DNA of 26,841 nt from Bacteroidota bacterium (GTDB lineage Bacteria; Bacteroidota; Bacteroidia; Flavobacteriales_D; Crocinitomicaceae): assembly GCA_018825925.1 (NCBI GenBank), contig JAHKAT010000090.1:1-26841 (forward strand), given 5' to 3'. Positions within the stretch are counted from its first letter, which is position 1. Every line of letters begins with the position of its first letter. Below, piece after piece: positions 16,688 to 23,118 of this stretch. A program made the position numbers and the translations under genes. Under the pieces are notes generated by a model, which saw only the letters and a list, made by a program, of their open reading frames with translations, did no database searches and had not been told where the DNA came from.

Positions 16688-17935
16688 ATGTATAAACAAT
16701 TCATAATCACAATTTTCTCGACAATTTCATTATCCTCATTTGCTCAACCAAATGGTTCAGGAAATGGTGTCGGACAGAAAGATTTGCAATTAAATGCAAT
16801 CACAACTGCTCTACCATTCATGTCTATAACTCCCGACAGTAGAGCTGGAGCGATGGGAGAAGCAGGTACAGCTTTAGACGGTACTTCCTCTTCGATCTAT
16901 TGGAATACTTCGTCCTTGATCTTTGCCAAAGAAAGAACAGAAATAGGCCTTTCTTATGTTCCTTGGTTGCGTCAGTTGACCAATGATATTCATTTGTCGT
17001 ATTTATCGGGCTATCATCAAATTTCCGATCGTCACGTTTTTGGTGGAGCAATTCGTTACTTTAGTTTGGGAGAAATCACCTACACGACAGAAGATGCTCA
17101 AGTGATAAGAGAGGACAAACCGAGTGAGTTCGAATTAACAGGTGCTTATGGGTTTAGATTGTCGGAAAGATTAGCAATTGGCTTAAATGGTAAGTTTGCC
17201 TACTCTGATTTAACAGGAGGAATTACGCAGGGTGGAATTATTTCTAAACCAGCCATTGCAGGTGCATCTGATTTATCCTTGACTTATTATAATGAAGATG
17301 CCCGCTACGGGAAAAAAAATGGAGCCTATACTTTTGCAGTAACATTGAATAATATTGGGAATAAAGTTTCTTATTCTGAAGTAAATACACGTGATTTTAT
17401 TCCAATGAACTTGAAGATAGGTAATGCCTTGAAAATAGAGTTAGACAATTATAATTCCTTGACATGGTCGACGGATTTTCAACGACTTTTAGTGCCAACA
17501 CCTCCAATAATTGTAAACAACGAAATTAAAGCGGGAAGAACTTCTGATGTAGGTGTAATTGCTGGATTGATGCAATCCTTTTACGACGCTCCAGGTACTC
17601 CTGTGAAAGATGAGTCAGGAAATATTGTAACGAATCCTGATGGAACCTATCAGATTCAAAAAAATTCCAGATTGAAAGAGGAATTAGCTGAAATTAATAT
17701 TGCAACTGGTTTCGAGTATTGGTATAACAATCTATTGGCTATTCGCACAGGTTTATTTTATGAAAGTAAAGCAAAGGGTGGTCGCCAGTTTATGAACCTA
17801 GGTTTTGGTTTGAAATACAACAATTTGAATGTTGATATGTCCTACCTTTTGGCCATTGGCAACAGAAATAGCCCTTTGGCAAATACGCTTCGTTTTACTT
17901 TCCGCATAGTATTGGGGAATAAAAAAGGAGAGTAA
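16688..17935 (+). CDS. porV: T9SS outer-membrane shuttle protein PorV (LptO)
   Basis: PorV is a FadL-like outer-membrane barrel that takes T9SS cargo from the SprA translocon by its C-terminal signal and delivers it to PorU. The 415-residue product has a signal peptide (residues 1-19, SSFA-QP) and the family's hallmark segment around residues 40-80, with MSITPDSRAGAMGEAGTA, SIYWNTSSL and GLSYVPWLRQL. Alternating amphipathic strands follow to an aromatic-rich end (TLRFTFRIVLG). Translation could formally begin at a TTG at 16667, but the ATG at 16688 begins the signal peptide and lies downstream of the -7 element. The stop codon TAA directly precedes the ispF start. Confidence 0.95.
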   Translation: MYKQFIITIFSTISLSSFAQPNGSGNGVGQKDLQLNAITTALPFMSITPDSRAGAMGEAGTALDGTSSSIYWNTSSLIFAKERTEIGLSYVPWLRQLTNDIHLSYLSGYHQISDRHVFGGAIRYFSLGEITYTTEDAQVIREDKPSEFELTGAYGFRLSERLAIGLNGKFAYSDLTGGITQGGIISKPAIAGASDLSLTYYNEDARYGKKNGAYTFAVTLNNIGNKVSYSEVNTRDFIPMNLKIGNALKIELDNYNSLTWSTDFQRLLVPTPPIIVNNEIKAGRTSDVGVIAGLMQSFYDAPGTPVKDESGNIVTNPDGTYQIQKNSRLKEELAEINIATGFEYWYNNLLAIRTGLFYESKAKGGRQFMNLGFGLKYNNLNVDMSYLLAIGNRNSPLANTLRFTFRIVLGNKKGE

Positions 17936-18421
17936 ATGGATGTCCGAATCGGATTTGGAGTAGATGTGCATCGCTTGTCTGAAAATCATGATTTGTGGAT
18001 AGGAGGAAAGCGCATTGAAAGTGATTTAGGTGCAGTTGGTCATTCTGATGCTGATGTGCTCCTTCATGCTATTTGTGATGCACTTCTAGGAGCTCTTAAT
18101 CTCCGAGACATAGGTTTTCATTTTTCCGATACAGATCCACAATACAATGGTATAGACAGTAAAATATTGCTGGTTCAGGTCTATCAATTAATAAAAGATA
18201 AAGGTTATACAATTGGAAATATAGACTGCACTGTGGTTCTTGAAAAACCAAAAGTAAATCCACACATCGAAGAAATTCAAAAAATTATTGCCGAAATTCT
18301 CGAGTCAGAAATTGACCGTATTTCGATAAAAGCCACAACACACGAAAAAGTCGACTCATTTGGTGAACGAAAAGCAATAAAAGCATATTGTGTAGCCTTA
18401 TTGACAAAAATTAATGGCTAG
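17936..18421 (+). CDS. ispF: 2-C-methyl-D-erythritol 2,4-cyclodiphosphate synthase
   Basis: IspF forms the cyclic diphosphate intermediate of the non-mevalonate (MEP) isoprenoid pathway in the cytoplasm. The 161-residue protein has the metal ligands Asp10 and His12 in GVDVHRL and His44 in HSDADVLLHAICDALLGA. It also has DIGFHFSDTD and the TTHEK motif at 134-138. The usual LGFxGRxEG segment after TTxEK reads VDSFGERKAI, a clear divergence next to the nucleotide-binding edge of the enzyme. Length matches the family. The ATG directly follows the porV stop codon (TAA-ATG), so translation is probably coupled to porV. Confidence 0.95.
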   Translation: MDVRIGFGVDVHRLSENHDLWIGGKRIESDLGAVGHSDADVLLHAICDALLGALNLRDIGFHFSDTDPQYNGIDSKILLVQVYQLIKDKGYTIGNIDCTVVLEKPKVNPHIEEIQKIIAEILESEIDRISIKATTHEKVDSFGERKAIKAYCVALLTKING

Positions 18422-18435
18422 ATAAAAGGATTAAT

Positions 18436-18443
18436 TAATTTTG
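18436..18443 (+). promoter_or_regulatory. -7 promoter element of bioB
   Basis: TAATTTTG matches TAnnTTTG exactly in the 49-base ispF-bioB gap. The predicted start near 18450 leaves about 21 bases before the ATG at 18471. No TTG at the expected spacing was found. Confidence 0.4.
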
Positions 18444-18470
18444 CGGGATTCGCATCAATAGGTAAAAAAA

Positions 18471-19574
18471 ATGAAAATCAATCCAGAATACAATTCAAAA
18501 GAAAAGTTACTTAATTTATACAATAAACCTTTGCTAGAATTGGTTTTTGAGGCTGCTACAGTACACAGAAAGTTTCACAATCCGAGAGAAGTTCAAATGT
18601 CTTCTTTATTGAGTATTAAAACAGGTGGCTGTCCGGAAGATTGTGGTTATTGTCCGCAAGCTGCACGTTACCACACGGATGTTGAAGCGCATAAATTAAT
18701 GTCGGTTGAAACTGTTATTGAACAAGCTAAAAATGCCAAAAACAACGGTTCGTCAAGATTATGCATGGGAGCTGCTTGGAGAGATGTTCGCGACAATAAA
18801 GATTTCGATTCTGTGATTGAAATGGTACAAGCAGTCAATGACCTCGATATGGAAGTATGCTGTACTTTGGGAATGTTGAATGAAGATCAAGCCGTTCGTT
18901 TAAAAAATGCTGGTTTGTTTGCTTATAATCACAATCTTGATTCATCTCCTGATTTTTATAAAGACATTATTTCAACCAGAGAATATGAACAAAGGTTGGA
19001 TACTATAGGAAATGCTAGAAAAGCAGGAATTTCTGTTTGTTCTGGTGGAATTATAGGGATGGGTGAAGCCATAGAAGACCGCGTTGGTTTATTGTGGAGT
19101 TATATGCAAATGGAAAATCCGCCAGAATCTATTCCAATCAATGCATTGGTGGCTGTTGAAGGAACTCCTTTGGCCGATCAAAAACCTATCGAACAATGGG
19201 AAATGATACGCATGGTTGCAACCACGCGAATTGCTTTTCCTGAAACAATGGTTAGACTTTCTGCTGGTCGTACTAAAATGTCAATGGAAGGTCAGGCTTT
19301 GTGCTTCATGGCAGGTGCCGGTTCTATTTTTGCAGGCGATAAATTGCTAACAACGCCAAATCCGGAGTTTAATGAGGACAAAGAAATGTTTGACATTTTA
19401 GGTTTGATAACGAAAGAACCTTTTGCCAATGGCGAAAAGCCAGTTTCTAAACCGGACGAAAAAATTATCGAAAGAAAACGAAAAGAAGCGGAAAGAGCAG
19501 CCCAAATAGAAGCAAATAGAGGTACTAAAGTGGAAGGTTTTGAACCAAGAAAAGTAGTGTCAGAGAATAATTAA
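18471..19574 (+). CDS. bioB: Biotin synthase (radical SAM)
   Basis: BioB inserts sulfur into dethiobiotin to make biotin, using a radical-SAM [4Fe-4S] cluster and a sacrificial [2Fe-2S] cluster. The 367-residue product has the cluster motif GCPEDCGYCPQ with Cys54, Cys58 and Cys61. It also has the AYNHNLDSSPDFY segment, CSGGIIGMGE, and late residues typical of BioB (RLSAGRTKMSMEGQALCFMAGAGSIFAGDKLLTT, read here as two adjoining motifs). The last 40 or so residues form a charged tail (KRKEAERAAQIEANRG) longer than in the E. coli enzyme (346). It is the first gene of a bioB-bioF pair separated by 6 bases. Confidence 0.97.
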   Translation: MKINPEYNSKEKLLNLYNKPLLELVFEAATVHRKFHNPREVQMSSLLSIKTGGCPEDCGYCPQAARYHTDVEAHKLMSVETVIEQAKNAKNNGSSRLCMGAAWRDVRDNKDFDSVIEMVQAVNDLDMEVCCTLGMLNEDQAVRLKNAGLFAYNHNLDSSPDFYKDIISTREYEQRLDTIGNARKAGISVCSGGIIGMGEAIEDRVGLLWSYMQMENPPESIPINALVAVEGTPLADQKPIEQWEMIRMVATTRIAFPETMVRLSAGRTKMSMEGQALCFMAGAGSIFAGDKLLTTPNPEFNEDKEMFDILGLITKEPFANGEKPVSKPDEKIIERKRKEAERAAQIEANRGTKVEGFEPRKVVSENN

Positions 19575-19580
19575 TCCGCA

Positions 19581-20651
19581 ATGGATCAAAAACTGATTGA
19601 TAAATTAAACAAAAGAAAATTAGAGGGAACCTTGCGTTCCCTTTCTTTTGCCCCAGATTTTATAGATTTTTATTCAAATGATTATTTGGGTAAGGCTACT
19701 ATCGAATTTCCAACGAATATTAAAGGCTCTAGCGGTTCTCGATTGATATCTGGTCATTCAGAGAATCATCAAATTCTCGAAAACGAGATTGCTGATTTTT
19801 TTCAAGTCCAATCTTCTTTGTTCTTTGAATCGGGATTTAGCGCCAACTTGGGGTTCTTTTCCTGCGTGCCACAGCGTGGAGATTTGGTTCTTTTTGACGA
19901 AGAATGCCACACCAGTATTAAAGATGGCTTACGCCTAAGTTTAGCTGATAAAAAATCGTTTCGTCACAATGATTTGGATCATTTAAATCAACTGCTAGAA
20001 AAAAAACAGAAAGGTGTTTATGTTGTAATTGAATCCTTATACTCTATGTCTGGCACCCTTGCTCCAATTACAGAAATTCTTGCATTGGCGGAGAAGTTTG
20101 GAGCCTCTGTGGTTATTGACGAAGCACACGCATCAGGTATTCTTGGAGAAAATTTTAAAGGGGTATCCATTGGGTTAAATCATCCTTCAATTTTGGCCAG
20201 AATAATCACTTTTGGTAAAGCATACGGGGCAAGTGGTGCGGTTATTTTGAGTTCTAGTCAAATGCGTGAATATTTGATTAATTTTTGTCGGACATTTATA
20301 TATACCACAGCTGCCCCAATCAGTTTGATAGAAAAAGCTCTTCATCAATTAAAGCATCCCAAAAGTGAAGACTTGAGCCGACTAGCCGAAAATATTGAAT
20401 ATTTCAAAAATGAAACTAAAAGTTGGAAGTGTCAATCTGACAAATGTTCTCCAATTCAAATGATTCATTTTGGATCTCGAGCCAAGCTATTAAATTGCGC
20501 TCAACTTCTTGCTGGTAAAAAAATCTCTTGCAAACCGATTTTTGCCCCCACAGTTAATGAAGAAAATGAAGGAATGAGAGTTAGCCTGCATTCATTCAAT
20601 ACCAAGGCAGAAATTGATGTTTTGATTGCTATTATTGAATCTTGCTTGTAA
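19581..20651 (+). CDS. bioF: 8-amino-7-oxononanoate synthase (KAPA synthase)
   Basis: BioF is a PLP enzyme that condenses pimeloyl-CoA or pimeloyl-ACP with alanine, the first dedicated step of biotin ring assembly. The 356-residue product belongs to the alpha-oxoamine synthases. It has DFYSNDYLG near residue 30, SGSRLISGHSENHQILE (51-67), His110 that stacks on PLP, ESLYSMSGTLAPI (151-163), the Asp180/His183 pair in VVIDEAHASGILG, and the PLP lysine Lys213 in TFGKAYGASGA. It is shorter than the E. coli protein (384), mostly at the N-terminus. Adjacency to bioB supports the biotin assignment over other members of the family. bioA and bioD are not in the window. Confidence 0.92.
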   Translation: MDQKLIDKLNKRKLEGTLRSLSFAPDFIDFYSNDYLGKATIEFPTNIKGSSGSRLISGHSENHQILENEIADFFQVQSSLFFESGFSANLGFFSCVPQRGDLVLFDEECHTSIKDGLRLSLADKKSFRHNDLDHLNQLLEKKQKGVYVVIESLYSMSGTLAPITEILALAEKFGASVVIDEAHASGILGENFKGVSIGLNHPSILARIITFGKAYGASGAVILSSSQMREYLINFCRTFIYTTAAPISLIEKALHQLKHPKSEDLSRLAENIEYFKNETKSWKCQSDKCSPIQMIHFGSRAKLLNCAQLLAGKKISCKPIFAPTVNEENEGMRVSLHSFNTKAEIDVLIAIIESCL

Positions 20652-20712
20652 CACACCCAGTAATTTTTTGAAACAAATGGAAAGTTAAAGTGAATGCCTT
20701 TCAAGATGGATT

Positions 20713-21426
20713 CTAAAGATTTCGTTTCACAGAAAATTGTAATCCACCACTGTATAAAAAAGTTTTATTATTTGATTTTTCTATACTGTTTATCCCCGCT
20801 TCTAATCGAACACCAATATTTGCACTCCATGCAGTAGACAAGAAAAACTCTATGTTGGTTTGAAAGAAGGGAAGTGCTGCTAAACGACTGAATCCACCGT
20901 TTTTAAAGTTTTGATTGTATTCTTTTGAACCATCAAAATTGGTGCGAATAGCGACGTTTTTTTGCCTTAAAAATTTAGCAATAATTAATCCTCCACCAAA
21001 GGTTATAGCGGAGCGATTTTTCTTTTTTAAACAGTAATCAATACCTAGTGGAAAATCAATAAATTGATATAAAGTTTTGGATTTTAAAGTTTTAATATCG
21101 TTTTGTACCAATTCATTGTCGGGTGTGGTTGGAGCCATTGAAAAACCTCTTATTGAGAATATTGCTCCTGAACTAACCGACCAAGATTGATTCATTTGAT
21201 AGTGCATTGTCAAACCACTTTGAAAGCCAGCAAGTAACACTTCTTCTGAATCTCGCATTTTTTTTACAAACTGATTTTTAGGTTCGAAAACGAGAAGTCT
21301 GTAATTCGCAGTCGGGGCAATAATAAATCCTAAAGCCCACTTATTGATCTTTTCGGGTGGTTGACTAAATAGACCACCCAAAACACCTAAAGTGAAAACG
21401 ATAAGGCAGCATATTTTAATGAGCAT
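20713..21426 (-). CDS. Small outer-membrane beta-barrel protein (porin-like, unknown role)
   Basis: I do not recognise a specific family member. The 237-residue product has a signal peptide (about residues 1-21, LGGLFS-QPPEK). Alternating polar/hydrophobic stretches follow, such as WALGFIIAPTANYRLLVF, SAITFGGGLIIAKFL and WSANIGVRLEAGI, like the eight-stranded barrels of the Bacteroidota PorT/OmpA-like type. Its ATG overlaps the stop codon region of the upstream diheme lipoprotein gene by 11 bases, which indicates translational coupling and a shared role. It ends 61 bases from the convergent bioF gene; no strong terminator is visible between them. Confidence 0.7.
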   Translation of the reverse strand: MLIKICCLIVFTLGVLGGLFSQPPEKINKWALGFIIAPTANYRLLVFEPKNQFVKKMRDSEEVLLAGFQSGLTMHYQMNQSWSVSSGAIFSIRGFSMAPTTPDNELVQNDIKTLKSKTLYQFIDFPLGIDYCLKKKNRSAITFGGGLIIAKFLRQKNVAIRTNFDGSKEYNQNFKNGGFSRLAALPFFQTNIEFFLSTAWSANIGVRLEAGINSIEKSNNKTFLYSGGLQFSVKRNL

Positions 21427-22387
21427 CTTCGAAATATTTACGCATTATTTCTACGCCTTCTGTATGAACCATGGTTGTCCCTAGTTTCGGCATGATGCCT
21501 TTTTCTAATTTAGGCATTACATGAGAAATATGCGGTCCTAAACCCATGTTACTAAATGAAGTTTGATATAAAAAATTAATGTTTTCGTGACTCGCAAAAC
21601 CATTGGGATTATGACAATGGGCACAATTCACCTCCAAATAAGCTCGAGCTCTAACTTCATCCGTCAAATTTGAATTAGAATAATCAGGTAAAGAAAAAAT
21701 GTTTTCAGAATTGACAGGGTGTAATTTATTCAATTGAACAAAATAGTCTAACTGATTAACCTCCTGTGAGTTGATTGTAATTGTGCGATTCAGGTTTTGG
21801 GGTTTTAAACCTAAAGGAATTGTTTTCTTATCGAAATTATGGCAAGTAACGCATTCTGAATTGTTTGGTATTTTATAAGCAGTAAATTTTGATTCACCAT
21901 TTTCATTGATCCAACTTACATTGCGTGTATACCCTGAACTTATAAGGTTGGCTTCAGTCTGTTCTTTATTCCAAAGATAAGTAGCGACTTGCCACGAGTC
22001 TTCGGTTTTTACTAATAAACGTGTCTCAATAATTTGTTTTCCTTTGGAGGGAGCACGTTTGTCTTTAAAGTAATAGAACGTTTTTACCAAAATTGTGTTC
22101 AATGGAAACTCTATGTTTTGGTCGTCTAATACTCTCAATTTTGCATCGTTCGGCAGGAATATAAGTCTTTGTTTTTCTGCGTAATCAGTGAACAAAGAGG
22201 ACGAAAGTTCATAATTCTGAAAACTGGAATTTGGATTTAAATCAGTAGGATTTCCGCTATAAATATTCCACTCACTTAATAAGCCGGGAAATGGATACGT
22301 GCTCATTTCTTCAAGAAGTTTTTTCTTACATGAACCCAAAAAGAACAAAGTAACTATCAATGCAAGAAAGTAATACTGCTTATTCAC
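21416..22387 (-). CDS. Diheme c-type cytochrome-like lipoprotein (SO_2930-like)
   Basis: The product has a lipoprotein signal with lipobox LGSC (Cys20) and two heme-attachment motifs, CVTCH (179-183) and CAHCH (255-259). Late methionines in KGIMPKLGTTMVH could serve as a distal heme ligand. The N-terminal half (YPFPGLLSEWNIY, LPNDAKLRVLD, ETRLLVKTEDSW) and the spacing resemble the diheme family typified by SO_2930 of Shewanella; this is from memory, not a search. The residues after the lipid-bearing Cys are lysines, not the acidic surface-export signal of Flavobacteria, so it probably faces the periplasm. The frame is open to a TTG at 22441 but has no ATG. The GTG at 22387 gives a normal signal peptide (323 residues). 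It overlaps the barrel gene downstream. Confidence 0.72.
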   Translation of the reverse strand: MNKQYYFLALIVTLFFLGSCKKKLLEEMSTYPFPGLLSEWNIYSGNPTDLNPNSSFQNYELSSSLFTDYAEKQRLIFLPNDAKLRVLDDQNIEFPLNTILVKTFYYFKDKRAPSKGKQIIETRLLVKTEDSWQVATYLWNKEQTEANLISSGYTRNVSWINENGESKFTAYKIPNNSECVTCHNFDKKTIPLGLKPQNLNRTITINSQEVNQLDYFVQLNKLHPVNSENIFSLPDYSNSNLTDEVRARAYLEVNCAHCHNPNGFASHENINFLYQTSFSNMGLGPHISHVMPKLEKGIMPKLGTTMVHTEGVEIMRKYFEDAH

Positions 22388-22524
22388 GGGTAACGAAGTC
22401 AAAATTTCACATTTTATAATTGTTCGAATATATGAAAACAAGTCATGTGGGAGTGTTAAAACTCTGGTAATCCGTTCTTTTTAACATCTCAAAGGAGTGA
22501 GTTTATCATGAAGGGATAATAGGT

Positions 22525-22965
22525 TTAGAAGGTGAATTTTTCACAGTTTTGCGCGATTCGGTCCATAACCTCACGAACTTTAATTAATTCGTCATCGCTA
22601 ATCCCTTCTAGTGCGATAGACCTATTTTCTAGAATCAATGGCAACATCTTATTCATAGTTTTTATCCCTGCCCTTGATATTTTTAACTCTGTTCTGCGTC
22701 GATCTTTTAAAGAAACCTCCCGATGCACATATTTGTTTTTCACCAATAAATTCAGCATTCTGGTCACCGAAGCACTATCTTTAAATACTTTTTCAGCGAG
22801 TTCATTTTGGGTACATTCAGGATTTGTTTCCAATGTTTTTAAAATGGTCCACTGGTCTATTGTAATTTCAATTTTTGCCTTTCTAAAACGGTTGAGAGCC
22901 AAATGTCGATAAGAGCGGAATGCTTTGTCTATTTTATAAAAAAGGACGTTGTTTAATTCATTCAT
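22525..22965 (-). CDS. MarR-family transcriptional regulator
   Basis: This 146-residue protein has the MarR layout: N-terminal helices for dimerisation, a winged helix-turn-helix at about residues 45-95 (TQNELAEKVFKDSASVTRMLNLLVKNKYVHREVS in two parts, with the DRR wing motif), and a long C-terminal helix. Such proteins usually repress their own gene or a neighbour and release DNA on binding a small ligand. The gene lies between the AsmA-like gene and the diheme lipoprotein gene on the same strand, 137 bases before the latter's likely start. An imperfect palindrome at 23038-23054 upstream could be its binding site. The ligand and targets are unknown. Confidence 0.9.
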   Translation of the reverse strand: MNELNNVLFYKIDKAFRSYRHLALNRFRKAKIEITIDQWTILKTLETNPECTQNELAEKVFKDSASVTRMLNLLVKNKYVHREVSLKDRRRTELKISRAGIKTMNKMLPLILENRSIALEGISDDELIKVREVMDRIAQNCEKFTF

Positions 22966-23037
22966 GAGATTAATATTGAAAAAACACTTTAGTTAAAAAA
23001 CATTCATTTCGAAGAAAAAGTTCCCTTTATTAAATTT

Positions 23038-23054
23038 CTCTTTTTAAAAAGGAG
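23038..23054. promoter_or_regulatory. Imperfect palindrome upstream of the MarR gene
   Basis: CTCTTTTTAAAAAGGAG is a 17-bp inverted repeat with a single T-G mismatch, centred at 23046, about 73-89 bases upstream of the MarR start codon. Length and position fit a MarR-type operator, but no binding data exist and AT-rich palindromes arise easily. Confidence 0.3.
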
Positions 23055-23068
23055 TTTTGAAATAATAG

Positions 23069-23098
23069 AAAAATGGTCAGTTTCAACCGACCATTTTT
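23069..23098 (-). terminator. Rho-independent terminator of the AsmA-like gene
   Basis: AAAAATGGTC (23069-23078) pairs perfectly with GACCATTTTT (23089-23098) around a 10-base loop. It lies 21 bases beyond the AsmA-like stop codon, and the minus-strand stem ends in a T run. It separates the AsmA-like gene from the MarR gene. Confidence 0.8.
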
Positions 23099-23118
23099 CA
23101 TCAAATTTCAGAGTATAA

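Noticed and set aside
18401..18406. TTGACA, resembling an E. coli -35 box, at the end of ispF
   Set aside because: It lies 32 bases from the bioB -7 element, too far to pair with it, and this lineage uses a different promoter consensus.
22491..22519. Shine-Dalgarno-like AAAGGAG followed by a three-codon frame ATG AAG GGA TAA
   Set aside because: Bacteroidota make little use of such sites, there is no plus-strand gene nearby, and a match this short is expected by chance.
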